A stretch of 64,000 bases of DNA from Pseudovibrio sp. JCM 19062 (GCA_001310715.1 BAXV01000001.1:62001-126000); one strand, 5' to 3'; shown: positions 9,388 through 19,868, numbered from the stretch's first letter. Numbers and translations are program-made. Notes: generated by a model from the sequence alone, not told the origin.

Positions 9388-10344
9388 TTAGAGGCCGAAT
9401 GCAGACTTTGCTGCGGACAGGCCGTCTTTTCCGTCAAAGGTGGTTACGCCGTCCAACCATTTATCAAGAGATTCAGGGTTTTTCTTGATCCATGCTTTTG
9501 CAGCGTCGGTTGGCTCGTCACCTTCGTTCAGAATTGCATTCATAATCTCGTTTTCCATCTCCAGAGAGAAGGTGAGATTCTGAAGGAACTGACCCACGTT
9601 GGCGCATTCGCTAGCGTAGCCAGCGCGGGTGTTCGTACGAACGTCTGCACCGCCAAAGTTTGGACCGAAGAAGTCATCACCACCGGAGAGGTACTCCAAC
9701 TCAAAGTTGGAATTCATTGGATGCGGAGCCCAACCGAGGAAGACGATGTCCTCGTTCCGGCGGGTTTTACGCGCAACCTGAGACAGCATGCCAGCTTCGG
9801 ATGATTCAACAATGTCGAAGTCGTCGAGGCCGAATGCATCCTGCTCGATCATGTCGAGGATCAGACGGTTGCCGTCGTTACCTGCCTCAATACCGTAGAT
9901 CTCACCATCAAGCTCCTTAGAGAATTTTGCGATGTCAGCAAAGTCCTTAAGGCCTTTTTCGTATGTATACTTAGGAACAGCCAAAGTATACTTAGCGCCA
10001 GTCAGGTTGGTTTGCACAGTATCAACGGTGCCGGCTTCGCGATACTTCGCGATATCAGCTTCCATTGTTGGCATCCAGTTGCCGAGGAATACATCAAGAT
10101 CGTTATTTGCAAGAGACGCATAAGTAACTGGTACAGAAAGTACTTTTACATTTGTCTCGTAGCCGATTGCATCCAGAACTGATGTTGCAGCTGCTGTGGT
10201 TGCTGTGATGTCAGTCCAGCCCACGTCGGAGAAGCGTACGGTTTTACAGGCATCCGCTTCTGCGGCGAGAGCTGACCCAGTAATGAGTAAGAATACTGAA
10301 GCAGAAGTAGCAAGTCTCTTTGTAAGGCCCTTAGTAACGCCCAT
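9388..10344 (-). CDS. choX: Choline-binding periplasmic protein of the ABC importer
   Basis: Intact 318-residue protein with a signal peptide (basic start, hydrophobic 'S-V-F-L-L-I-T-G-S-A-L-A-A', cleavage near residue 28). The mature part is an OpuAC/ProX-like type II binding protein. 'V-R-F-S-D-V-G-W-T-D-I-T-A-T-T', 'F-L-G-N-W-M-P-T-M' and 'F-L-G-W-A-P-H-P-M-N' supply the aromatic residues that in ChoX form the cage around the quaternary ammonium group. An AGGGAG site lies seven bases before the ATG. It is the first gene of choX-choW-choV and is divergent from betI, from which it is separated by 272 bases. It binds choline in the periplasm and hands it to ChoW. Confidence 0.92.
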   Translation of the reverse strand: MGVTKGLTKRLATSASVFLLITGSALAAEADACKTVRFSDVGWTDITATTAAATSVLDAIGYETNVKVLSVPVTYASLANNDLDVFLGNWMPTMEADIAKYREAGTVDTVQTNLTGAKYTLAVPKYTYEKGLKDFADIAKFSKELDGEIYGIEAGNDGNRLILDMIEQDAFGLDDFDIVESSEAGMLSQVARKTRRNEDIVFLGWAPHPMNSNFELEYLSGGDDFFGPNFGGADVRTNTRAGYASECANVGQFLQNLTFSLEMENEIMNAILNEGDEPTDAAKAWIKKNPESLDKWLDGVTTFDGKDGLSAAKSAFGL

Positions 10345-10561
10345 GTAAATCTCCCTGATTTATGTATATTTTCAATATAACCATAGAAACGCCGAGAATT
10401 TTCACACCGGCCAGCTTCCAGAAGATAATTGAAACTTCAAATTCCTTTGATGTCCTTAGCTAATAAAGCCCAGAAGGACTAAAGGCAAGCTATGCTCATG
10501 ATAATAATTACGATAAATCTAAGCGCAATACTTTTCAAAACACAAAAAATGTTATATGAAC

Positions 10562-10593
10562 TATTTTTATTGATTGAACGTTCAATAAAAATA
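10562..10593. promoter_or_regulatory. BetI operator
   Basis: The core ATTGAACGTTCAAT (10573-10586) is a perfect palindrome in the arrangement TATTGATTGAACGTTCAATA, which closely matches the operator bound by BetI upstream of bet genes in other proteobacteria. It lies 31 bases before the betI start, so BetI would repress its own operon and release it when choline is present. A second copy near choX was not seen. Confidence 0.85.
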
Positions 10594-10616
10594 ATTTTGG
10601 AGCTAGTCGAGCGCAG

Positions 10617-11219
10617 ATGCCTAAAGTTGGAATGGTAGAGGAACGCAAAACCTCGATCATCATGGGGACGATCAAAGCGATCCATGAGAAGGGGTATGCT
10701 GCGACCACAATGGCAGACATCGCCAAGAACGCCGGTATTTCAACGGGGTTACCGCATCACTATTTCGGCTCGAAAGCAGGTGTGTTCAACGCGACCATCA
10801 GCTTTTTGCTGAAAGACCTGAGCAAGCAATCCCGGAAGCGGCTATTGCGGGCGAAGACACCCGTGGAGCGGATCGACGCGATCATCCATACTAGTTTTAG
10901 CGATGAGCAGTTTCAGCCTTCGGTGATTTCGGCATGGTTTGCATTTTATGTTTTGGCGCGCACGGAACCGGAAACGCGCCGATTGCTGCAAATCTATCAT
11001 CGACGCCTGATTTCGAATCTAACTTCAGAATATCGGCGCGTGACGGATCGCGAGACGGCAAATACGGCAGCAGCAGGCACAGCCGCCATGATTGACGGGC
11101 TTTGGCTGCAATGTGTGCTGACAACCAACCGACCTGACGGATCGCCAGCCACGATGCTGGTTCAGGACTACGTAAAGAAATGTTTCGACAGCTTTGAAAC
11201 GACAGATACCCCACAATAA
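10617..11219 (+). CDS. betI: Choline-responsive TetR-family repressor BetI
   Basis: Intact 200-residue TetR-family protein. The N-terminal helix-turn-helix is 'T-M-A-D-I-A-K-N-A-G-I-S-T-G-L-P-H-H-Y-F' (residues about 30-50), the BetI hallmark being a glycine-leucine-proline-histidine stretch before H-Y-F. The C-terminal ligand domain includes 'S-A-W-F-A-F-Y', another BetI feature. It represses betIAB through the operator at 10573-10586 and is induced by choline. betA starts 33 bases after its stop, so the three bet genes form one operon. Confidence 0.93.
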   Translation: MPKVGMVEERKTSIIMGTIKAIHEKGYAATTMADIAKNAGISTGLPHHYFGSKAGVFNATISFLLKDLSKQSRKRLLRAKTPVERIDAIIHTSFSDEQFQPSVISAWFAFYVLARTEPETRRLLQIYHRRLISNLTSEYRRVTDRETANTAAAGTAAMIDGLWLQCVLTTNRPDGSPATMLVQDYVKKCFDSFETTDTPQ

Positions 11220-11252
11220 AAACTGAGAAGTGGCAGAAAGCCAAGAGAATAC

Positions 11253-12904
11253 ATGACCGCAGATTTCATTATTGTAGGCGCTGGCTCAGCTGGATGCGCA
11301 CTGGCGAACCGCCTTTCAGAAGACCCTAAAAACAAGGTGATCCTGCTGGAATTTGGAGGCACGGATATTGGTCCGTTCATTCAGATGCCTGCTGCCTTGT
11401 CCTACCCCATGAACATGTCCCGTTATGACTGGGGTTATGAGAGCGCTCCTGAGCCACATCTGGACGGACGTAAGCTTGCTTTGCCGCGCGGCAAGGTGAT
11501 TGGTGGTTCGTCCTCCATCAATGGCATGGTGTATGTGCGCGGCAATGCCTGCGACTTTGACACCTGGAAAGAGATGGGAGCAGAAGGCTGGGGCTATCAA
11601 GACGTCCTGCCTTACTTCGAGCGCCTTGAAAATGCGACGGCTGGTGATGACGGCTGGCGCGGCAAGTCCGGCCCGCTGCATGTTTCCCGCGGTACACGCT
11701 GGAGCCCGCTTTACGAAGCCTTTGTACAGGCGGGTGAAGAAGCCGGTTACGCTCGCACCGAGGATTACAACGGCTATCGTCAGGAAGGCTTTGGCGAAAT
11801 GGAGATGACGGTGCACAATGGCCGTCGTTGGTCCGCCGCCAATGCTTATCTCTGGCCGATCAAGGGCCGCGAAAATCTGGAGATCATCTCCGGTGCGCAT
11901 GTGAACCGCATTCTTATGGAAGGCAAGCGTGCCGTTGGCGTGGAGTACCTGCGCGGCGGGAAGCTGACTGAACTGAAATGCACCCGTGAAGTGGTTGTCT
12001 CTGCATCCTCCATCAACTCACCAAAGCTGCTGATGCATTCCGGTATCGGTGACGCGGCGGCGTTGTCTGCTTTGGGCATTGAAGTGATTGCGGACCGTAA
12101 GGGCGTTGGTGCGAACCTTCAGGACCATCTGGAGCTTTATATCCAGCAGGCCTGTACGCAGCCGATTACGCTTTACAAACACTGGAACCTGCTCTCCAAA
12201 GGGGTGATTGGCGCACAGTGGCAGCTGGCGAAGTCCGGTCTGGGCTCTACAAACCACTTTGAGACTTGCGGTTCATTCGCTCCAAAGCGGGCGTACAGTA
12301 TCCGGACATCCAGTTCCACTTCCTGCCATTTGCGGTTCGTTATGACGGGCAGGCAGCGGCGGAAGGACATGGTTATCAGGTTCATGTTGGCCCAATGCGC
12401 TCCAAGTCTCGCGGTGCAGTGACGCTGCAGTCTGCAGACCCAATGGAACAGCCGAATGTTCTGTTCAACTACATGAGCCATGAGGACGACTGGGAAGATT
12501 TCCGTCAGTGTATCCGGCTTACACGTGAGCTCTTTGCCCAGAAGGCGTTTGATCCTTATCGCGGCAAGGAGATTCAGCCGGGTAGTGACGTTGAGACCGA
12601 CGAGCAGCTGAATGCCTTCATCAAGGAACATGTTGAGAGCGCATTCCATCCATGCGGCACCTGTAAGATGGGTGATGCAAATGATGAGAGTGCTGTGGTT
12701 GACAGTGAATGTCGTGTCATTGGCGTTGAAGGGTTGCGCGTTGCGGACAGCTCCATCTTCCCGCAGATTACAAACGGCAACCTCAATGCGCCTTCCATCA
12801 TGGTTGGTGAGAAGGCTGCAGACCACATTCTTGGAAAAGGTATGCTTCCGGCCAGTGACAAGCAGGCGTGGGTACACCCGAACTGGCAAAACGAACAACG
12901 TTAA
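11253..12904 (+). CDS. betA: Choline dehydrogenase, frame broken once
   Basis: Membrane-associated GMC-family flavoprotein oxidising choline to betaine aldehyde. The N-terminal FAD-binding motif is '[15 protein letters not shown]'. Both GMC signatures are present: '[14 protein letters not shown]' and '[15 protein letters not shown]'. The active-site region near the end reads 'H-P-C-G-T-C-K-M-G' and '[12 protein letters not shown]'. One T is missing near 12270; adding it gives E-T-C-G-F-I-R-S-K-A and a continuous product of about 550 residues, the normal length. It lies between betI and betB in the same operon. Confidence 0.93.
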
Positions 12905-12919
12905 GTGTTGGATTTAGAT

Positions 12920-14415
12920 ATGACAAAAACAGATACTCTGACGAATGCATCCCTGCGTGCGCAGCCGGATGGTTCTCACTTCATCGGCGGCACTTACGTT
13001 GAAGATACGACGGGTGAGGAAATTCTGAGCCTTTATCCTGCAACGCAGGAGGTGATTGCACGGGTTCACTCCGCAACACCGGTGATCATCGACAAAGCCG
13101 TTGCTGCAGCACGCACCGGCTTTGCGATCTGGCGCTCCATGGCGCCTGCTGAACGCTCCCGCGTTCTGCGCAAGGCTGCAGACTTGATGCGTGAGCGCAA
13201 CCGCGAGCTTTCCGAGCTAGAAACGCTTGATACGGGCAAGCCGCTGCAAGAAACACTGGTGGCTGATGCTGCTTCCGGTGCTGAGGCGCTGGAATACTTT
13301 GCGAGCGTTGCTGCAACGTCCAACGGCGAACACATTGATCTGGGTGGCTCTTATGCCATGACCAAACGCGAGCCATTGGGCATTTGCCTTGGCATTGGCG
13401 CGTGGAACTATCCGATCCAGATTGCAGCATGGAAGCTGCTCCGGCTCTGGCAGCTGGTAATGCGATGATCTTCAAGCCATCTGAAGTGACTTGCCTTTCC
13501 GCGCTCAAGCTGGCCGAGATCTTCCGTGAAGCGGGTCTGCCGGATGGTGTGTTCAATGTGGTGCAGGCAAACCGTGAGGCAGCTGCTTCTCTGGTGTCGC
13601 ATCCTGACATTGCCAAGGTCTCTCTGACGGGTTCTGTGCCAACCGGCATGAAGGTTGCTGAAAAAGCAGCTTCCCAGCTGAAGCACATGAGCCTTGAGCT
13701 GGGCGGCAAATCTCCGATCGTGATTTTTGAAGACAGTGACATCGACAATGCCGTTGCAGCGGCGATGAACGCAAACTTCTACTCCACCGGTCAGATCTGC
13801 TCCAACGGCACCCGCGTGTTCGTGCATTCTTCCATCAAGGATGAGTTCTTGAAGCGCCTGAAAGAGCGGACCGAGAAAATCCTTATTGGTGACCCGCTGA
13901 ACGAAGACACGCAGCTTGGCCCGCTTATTTCCAAAGCTCAGCTTGAAAAAGTGATGGATTACATCGCTATTGGTCAGAGCGAAGGTGCGGTTCTTTACGC
14001 TGGTGGCGGTCGTCCGCAGGTGGATGGTCTTGGTCGCGGTCTGTTTGTTGAGCCAACCATCTTCACTGAAGTCAAAGACGACATGCGCATTGCTTGCGAA
14101 GAGATCTTCGGTCCTGTGATGTGTGTGCTGGACTTTGATGTGGAAGCTGATGTGGTCCGCCGTGCCAACAATACCGAATTTGGTTTGGCTGCTGCCGTGT
14201 TCACTAAAGACATTCAGCGGGCTTACCGCGTGATTGATCAGTTGGAAGCTGGCACTTGCTGGATCAACAACTACAACCTGACGCCGGTCGAGATGCCATT
14301 TGGTGGCTTCAAGAACTCCGGTATTGGCCGTGAAAACGGCCAGTGGGCGCTGGATCAGTACTCTCAGGTCAAGAGCATCTATGTGGAAATGGGTGATGTT
14401 GAGGCTGGCTGGTAA
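12920..14415 (+). CDS. betB: Betaine aldehyde dehydrogenase, frame broken once
   Basis: NAD-dependent ALDH-family enzyme converting betaine aldehyde to glycine betaine. It starts at ATG 12920 (M-T-K-T-D-T-L-T-N), 15 bases after the betA stop. Visible motifs: 'G-A-W-N-Y-P-I-Q', cofactor loop 'L-T-G-S-V-P-T-G', catalytic glutamate in 'L-E-L-G-G-K-S-P', catalytic cysteine in 'G-Q-I-C-S-N-G-T-R', and 'E-E-I-F-G-P-V'. The frame breaks near 13440 between 'Q-I-A-A-W-K' and '[10 protein letters not shown]', a single-base change. Reconstructed length is about 498 residues. A strong terminator follows at 14445, closing the operon. Confidence 0.93.
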
Positions 14416-14444
14416 GCACCACGACACTCTGTTTTGAATGAGCG

Positions 14445-14472
14445 AAAATAGGGGCTTCGGCCCCTATTTTTG
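14445..14472 (+). terminator. Terminator of the betIAB operon
   Basis: Perfect 11-bp stem AAAATAGGGGC/GCCCCTATTTT with a TTCG tetraloop and trailing Ts. It is 29 bases after the betB stop. The A-rich left arm means it could also serve the converging repeat-protein gene on the minus strand. Confidence 0.92.
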
Positions 14473-14582
14473 TGTGGTCTTGGCAATTCAGGTGCTTGGG
14501 CCGGTTCACATGGCTTCAGCACCTAACAATAAGCCTCCCGACATACGCCAGAAGGGCTCACCTGTTTTACTGCCTTGTTCGA

Positions 14583-17500
14583 TCAGCTCACGCGGTTTTC
14601 CTGAGCGAAAGAGCGGTGCTGGTATGCACCCATGTCTTTTCCAATTTCCAGGTCTCTGATGTCCCTGGCCTCGAAGTTTGCCGGACTCAGATCTTTCAGA
14701 GTGATGCCGTTCAAGGTGTAGGTGTGGCCACCATTGTCCAGAACCTCAATCACAACACCATTTTTGCATTCTTTGATCTGAACCTGAGACGGGTTCAGGT
14801 TACCGAAGTCAATGATGTCAGTTGCAGGATTGAAGTTCATAATGACTTCTTCTGCGGCCCAATCCCAACCGATGCGTACGGTCTCACCGCCGATTGCTCT
14901 TCGTCCTGTTCTGGCGGCAACATTATTCGTTGCTGCTGCTTGAGTAGAAGCTGGTTTCGGAGCCCGTGAAACTGCAGCGGCCTCTGGCTTTTTCATCTTT
15001 GTCGGAGTTTTAGGATTTGCCGATCTTTCAGGATTTGCGAGGAAGTCGTCAATCTTGGCCTGTGCCTCTTTGTCATTGGCACGGACATTTTTAGCTGATA
15101 GCTCGGCAACAGTGATGCCAGCGAGCAGAAGGGACCGTCCGCCGTTGCCCGGCAGAGTGAACAGGACGCCATCCTCCGTCTGTTCCAGCTCGAACTGGCG
15201 GTGGTTGAGCCAGCGGATGTTTACAGTATCTTCTTCAAGGTTGAAGTCCCGCAGCACATCCTGCTTCCCCCAATGCCAATCCAACATGAACTCACGCGGG
15301 GAATCATCAGCCGGATCTGCTTTGGCAGGCTCCGCAGCCGTGTGTTGTTCAGCTGGTGCCGCAGCCACAGACGGTTCTTCCTGACCTTCGAGCAAATCAT
15401 GTACTTCCTGTAAGCTGATGGGTCTTTGACCTCGAAGTTCTCGGCCTTCAGGTCGTCCAGATAGATCCCTTCCAGCAAGAGGTTCTGTCCGCCGTTTGAT
15501 GGCAGGGCGATGGACAGACCTTCTTCGGTCTCGGTAAAGCTGATCTGGTCTGCGCTGATCCAGCCGATATTGATCTTATGCGCTGCGGGGCTGAAGTCGG
15601 TGATAACGCGGTTTTGACCCCACGCCCATGTGAACGCGACCACACCATCGTCAGGTACCTGACATCTGGTAACAGCTGCTGTTTGACCGGACACATTCGC
15701 TTTCGTTTCATGCCCATCTTTTGCCCCCTCGGCGGGCGCTCTGGCGGTCAACATGCCTCACGGGTAACGATAGTCACCTGACTCTGGCTGAAACCAAAGG
15801 GGGCTTGCAGGTTGTCATCCACTACCTGACTGGCATGGAATTCCAGATGGCCTGGAACCAGATCTTCCAGTGAGATGCCTTCAAACAGGAAGCTTTGCCC
15901 TGTCGGCTGGGTGGAGATCAGCAGACCATCTGCGGTTTCATCAACGCTCAGACGTTCACGCATTCCGAAGTACAGAAAACTGATTTTCATAGTTGCCGGC
16001 TCAAAGTCGGAGATGGCTTCGCGTAGGCCGTATTCATGGGACCGGATATAAACTGTGTCGTCTTCACGTGGGCCCATACCATGCTCCCAGGAGACGATGC
16101 CTCCAATATCCTGCCGGAGATGCTTATCTTCAACGATACCGAAGTTTGAGATCTGGACGTCATGAAAGCCGACACCTTGAATGATCTGCGCTTTGGATTC
16201 CCATGGGGTGTCGATAACAATCTCACCGGAGGGTGCTTTGGTCACTGTCAGATTGTGCGCAGAGGCACCTTCGAGATCCAGCTCATCCGTTTCCGGATTA
16301 AAGCCAACAATATCGTCAGCATTCACATCCGCGCGGAATCTGGAACCACCTTGTTCTGTTGTTCCGGTGATTTCTGGTGGGTTCGAGCCATCATTACTAT
16401 AGACAAGCTCACACCCGCCGCTGCGACCCAGCGTGAGTAGTTCTGCGGTTTCGCCAATGGCCGCAGCAACCTCGTTAAAGGTTGACTGCTCGGAAACTGA
16501 GAAGTTGGCCAGCGACAGGTCGGAGAGCCTCACATCCTGAAAGGTGGTGGTGGACAGGGCTTTGCCAAACCCATCCGTAATGACGATGTTGACGTTCTTG
16601 CGTGGTATATGGTCCTCTTCTTCAAGGATCTGAAAATGATCTCCTGAAACACCTTCCAGAATATGGATCATGTCAGAGGAAGAATCGAACTTTGTGATCA
16701 CCTGGGTTTCACTCTCCATGCCGAGTTTATAAGTGTCACCGGCATGGCCATGATGGCCATCATGCAGATCAGCTGCCTTTTCCTTCTCGGAGGCGGCCAG
16801 AGCAGCTGACTGTGCGCTGCTCTCAATATGGCCACGGATCAATCCAGCTGCCGAGGCATCCTGAATGGAGAAGTTGGTCATTGTCAGGTCCGCAAAGGTC
16901 ACACCGGACAACAACAAGGTCTGACCACCGTTGGAAGGGATTGAGAAGAGCACACCATCCGTTGTCTCGACGATCTCAAGCTGGTCAGAGCTGATCCAGT
17001 CAACAAAGATCACGCCGTTCGTGGTATCGAAGCCATGAACGATCTTCTGTTCGCCATAGGACCATGTGATGACCACATCGGCTTCTTCTTTTGGAACGCC
17101 CGTGTGTGGCAGAGAGTCGCTCAGGTCCTTCTTGCCTGTCAGGTTGTCCTGGAAGTAGTTGATTATTTCGTGAAGGGACGGGCTTTCATAAGCACCAAAC
17201 TGCTTCATTGACCGGAGAATTAAGGAGCGGGATTCATCCTGAGACACGTCGCCGCCAAGCAGGACCGCAAGAGTACTATAAGCACCGCGCATGTGGGCCG
17301 CCGCAAGGATACCTGTCAGTGTGAGGGTTACGCTGACTTGCTGGTCATCCTGTTGGTAAGTGAACTCACGCCCGATGAAGTCATCCAGCATCCGACCGCT
17401 GTTGGACAATCCAATTTCAATAATCTGGAGATGGTAGCCAAACGCTTCCTGAATGGCGACTTCCTGAGCCTCTGGTGTCATAAAATCTTCGAGTGAGTGG

Positions 17501-17847
17501 ATGTTGTTCTTTCCGGTCCAGCTGCCATCCCAACTGTTGGAGACGGAGCCGTTGCCGTAAAAGACATCATGATCATAGTAGCCCAGGTCGATCAGCAGGG
17601 CTTCACCGAACTGGTATCCAACAAATCCTAATGGACTCATGGAACGGTAGGACATTTCATTCCATTGGCCATCATCCAGATCGCCCCAACTATCGCGGTT
17701 TGGGTAGAAGTCTTGCACCGAGCCGCCTGCTAATTCGTTGAGCAGCTCGTCCTGAACTCCGCCCTGATTGTATTTCGCGCGGTCCCAACCGGATTCAAAA
17801 GCCCGAAGTGCATCACGGAATTCGTTATACGTGCCACGATAGTCCAT
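14583..17847 (-). CDS. Large repeat protein with lysozyme-like N-terminal domain, frame broken twice
   Basis: Reconstructed product of about 1,087 residues. Residues 1-230 ('A-L-R-A-F-E-S-G-W-D', 'G-F-V-G-Y-Q-F-G-E-A-L-L-I-D-L-G-Y-Y', 'A-A-A-H-M-R-G-A') resemble the lysozyme-like domain found in some alphaproteobacterial and cyanobacterial exoproteins, with Glu of F-E-S-G as candidate catalytic residue. About seven degenerate units of roughly 80 residues follow, with consensus 'W-x-W-G-x3-V-I-x-D-F-x-P', 'D-x-I-x3-W-I-x3-Q' and 'N-G-G-x3-L-L-x-G-I-x-L-x-D-L'; the best-kept units start near residues 255, 715, 880 and 990. There is no signal peptide, so type I secretion is plausible, though no RTX nonapeptides or transporter genes are nearby. 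Breaks lie near 15750 and 15395. Similar units are known to me attached to extracellular glycoside hydrolases. Function is unproven. Confidence 0.7.
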
Positions 17848-18454
17848 TTTATTCCCTCAGTTTTATTGGAAGGATCTGGACATATGGAGCAAGTAGTATT
17901 GCTAGAGTCCAGACGGCCCCGTGGGCCCCTCCCGTTAAAACGAACACTCTTTTGATCTGACTGCCGGCTGTGTTCGCTCCGCTCCCAACAGCGCCTCATG
18001 TACAGTTCACATGATCGTTTTTTTACGTTCGATGGGGGCGATTGTTCTGGAAATTGAGGCTATATTTCGGAGGGAAAAAGGAGGAATTATTACGGATAAA
18101 TTTATGAAAAACATTTGTTATCAATATGTTACAATATTCAAATGTCGCTCATAAAATTTCAGGAGCCTATTTTCTTACAATATTTCCATAGCTTATCTGG
18201 TCTGGCAGTTTAGAAAGTTCCTTGGTTCTTTATCCGTGCTGGAGCTGCCTTAATTGCCATTTGGAAACATGTCTCGGAATTTGCACATTGATGAGTTCTG
18301 TGTCGGAGATCACAGGTGTGAAAACGCCTCTTTGCCCGAGAACTCAAGCTGCCTATGCAATCCCTAAAATACTACCCGCATACATTGACGGTTTTAGCAG
18401 TTAGCATTTGCCCCCAAGATGAGAAAGGTAACTAGCTTATCTTGGGAGGAAGCT
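17848..18454. other. Intergenic region upstream of the repeat protein, no gene seen
   Basis: Contains only short, unconvincing frames. A GC-rich patch near 17920 (GGCCCCGTGGGCCCC) and an AT-rich patch at 18090-18190 are the notable features. The promoter of the repeat protein gene should lie here, but I cannot place it. Confidence 0.4.
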
Positions 18455-18604
18455 ATGGCCACAATCGTGCTCAGCGTAGCTTTGAGTCTGTGCCTATTTT
18501 CGATTGCCTTCTTGTTCGTTGGTATAACAAAAAGGCGGGCTGCCCGCGCCAGAGCGATCAAGCGCAAGGTGCATGTGAAGAGGACTTTGCGCTCCACCCA
18601 CTGA
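18455..18604 (+). CDS. Small single-span membrane protein, 49 residues
   Basis: ATG at 18455 follows an excellent GGGAGGA ribosome-binding site. The product M-A-T-I-V-L-S-V-A-L-S-L has one hydrophobic span (residues about 4-23, through F-L-F-V-G) and a strongly basic tail rich in R and K ('K-R-R-A-A-R-A-R-A-I-K-R-K'). That arrangement implies N-out/C-in topology by the positive-inside rule. I do not recognise a family. The strong translation signal argues that it is real; the alternative is a chance frame. Confidence 0.5.
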   Translation: MATIVLSVALSLCLFSIAFLFVGITKRRAARARAIKRKVHVKRTLRSTH

Positions 18605-18652
18605 AGCTCCTTGAAGAGGAGAAGGTCGAGAAAAGGCGGCTCAAACAACGGG

Positions 18653-18859
18653 ATGACTTGTAAACATTTTCGGGAATACCTGAGATCAGAGGAGCTGGAA
18701 GTCGCCTCTGACTTCGTTGGGTCTTTGGGTGAGCTCAAAGTCCATGCAGCAGGTTTCAGGCCCTTCGCGGCCGATCGATTCGAAGTTTCACCTCCAGACT
18801 TATGGTCGGCCCAGAGGTTTCGGGAATCACTCTTAATGATATATCAGCAAGACGGGTAG
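18653..18859 (+). CDS. Hypothetical short protein
   Basis: A 68-residue frame beginning M-T-C-K-H-F-R-E-Y-L, with a mixed hydrophilic composition and no recognised domain or membrane span. The ribosome-binding site is poor. It lies between two small membrane-protein genes on the same strand. It could equally be a chance frame or part of a gene broken by indels. Confidence 0.22.
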   Translation: MTCKHFREYLRSEELEVASDFVGSLGELKVHAAGFRPFAADRFEVSPPDLWSAQRFRESLLMIYQQDG

Positions 18860-18937
18860 ACGCATATCTTCTGACCTTCTAAAGGAACACCCTAAGTACT
18901 TTATCTTATCAAATTCGAAGGTTATGGGATTGCGCAT

Positions 18938-19279
18938 ATGAAGGTCTTTCGTCTTCTCCTTTTGGCAGCTTGGACTTGGATCATTTATCTGACAGTTCAC
19001 GCCGTTATGGTGCTTGGCCCGAACTGGCCAGCCGTTGCAGTTCAAGACCTTCTTGGTCATGCATGGCGCGCTCAGTTCAACACCGACTTTATATTCCACC
19101 TACTGCTGCTCGCTGCCTGGGTCTGCTGGCGCGAGGGTACGAATTTGAAGGGTGTGATTTTTGGTATTCTGAGCGTTGTTGGTGGCGGGCTCTTTAGTTT
19201 TCCATATTTGATTATTGAGAGCTACCGGGCAAACGGTAGTCTTCCCGACCTCTTGCTGGGTCGACATGCGCAAAAGTGA
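18938..19279 (+). CDS. Small integral membrane protein of unknown function
   Basis: A 113-residue protein with three predicted membrane segments: residues about 5-27 ('L-L-L-L-A-A-W-T-W-I-I-Y-L'), about 50-65 ('F-I-F-H-L-L-L-L-A-A-W-V-C-W') and about 70-92 ('G-V-I-F-G-I-L-S-V-V-G-G-G-L-F'). The motif 'S-F-P-Y-L-I-I-E-S-Y' near the end recalls small DUF2834-type membrane proteins, but I am not certain. The ATG at 18938 follows GGGATT. The frame is intact and codon use resembles the neighbours. Confidence 0.6.
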   Translation: MKVFRLLLLAAWTWIIYLTVHAVMVLGPNWPAVAVQDLLGHAWRAQFNTDFIFHLLLLAAWVCWREGTNLKGVIFGILSVVGGGLFSFPYLIIESYRANGSLPDLLLGRHAQK

Positions 19280-19417
19280 TCGTTCCTTTGCGCTTGTAAG
19301 CATTCCAGCTTGATTCAGCCCTCTTGAGACCTGCAAAGCGCGTAGGCCATTCTGATTGGGAGCTACACTCTGCTGTAGCTTCCTCCTCCCTCCAAAGTAG
19401 CGATTGTCCGTATTTAT

Positions 19418-19444
19418 TTTGTGTGCAAACTATTTGTATGCAAA
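19418..19444. promoter_or_regulatory. Paired imperfect palindromes TTTGTGTGCAAA / TTTGTATGCAAA, candidate MarR operators
   Basis: Two 12-base imperfect palindromes at 19418-19429 and 19433-19444, 15 bases apart start to start and thus about one and a half helical turns. They end 18 bases before the start of a MarR-family gene. Position and symmetry suit autoregulation; binding is inference. Confidence 0.55.
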
Positions 19445-19462
19445 ATATCTGGAGTACCTTTC

Positions 19463-19868
19463 ATGCACTTGAAAGACTGCATTTTTTTATCTGCTTTCCA
19501 GAAGCGCCAGACGTGGTGCACGGTTTTATAAGAAGCAATTGGATGCGCTGGGGCTGACCCCGGTGCAATCCATTGTTTTGCAAGCCCTTGCGGTTCAGGA
19601 TGGCTGCACAACTTCCCGGTTGGGCAAAGCTGCCGAACTTGATAATGCCACGCTCACTGGCGTACTGGACCGGTTGTGCCCTGCTGGATATCTGGAGCGC
19701 AGGGTGAGTCTGGAGGACCGGCGCGCGCAACAGATCTTTCTCACAAAGCACGGGCGAAAAGTTGTGCGTACCCTCGACAGTTTGACCGAAAACGCCAACG
19801 CCAAATTTCTTGCAGAGCTGAGTGATCGGGAGAGGGACGATCTCAAGGTGCTGCTGACCAAGCTTTAG
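19463..19868 (+). CDS. MarR-family transcriptional regulator, frame broken at T7
   Basis: Winged-helix dimer that usually represses a nearby gene until a small phenolic or acyl ligand binds. The ATG at 19463 follows GGAG. The T7 run 19482-19488 breaks the frame: six Ts restore 'C-I-F-Y-L-L-S-R-S-A-R-R-G-A-R-F-Y' joined to 'L-D-A-L-G-L-T-P-V-Q-S-I-V-L'. The recognition region is 'T-S-R-L-G-K-A-A-E-L-D-N-A-T-L-T-G-V-L-D-R-L' and the wing has 'S-L-E-D-R-R-A-Q'. Length is about 134 residues, normal for MarR. The thioesterase gene 120 bases downstream is the likely target, possibly linking acyl-CoA ligands to this regulator as in BadR/CouR-type members. Confidence 0.85.

Noticed and set aside
13408..14427. 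339-codon open frame opposite betB
   Set aside because: Shadow of the aldehyde dehydrogenase gene; no recognisable domain.
18222..18404. 60-codon frame upstream of the small membrane protein
   Set aside because: No ribosome-binding site and no recognisable feature; likely chance.
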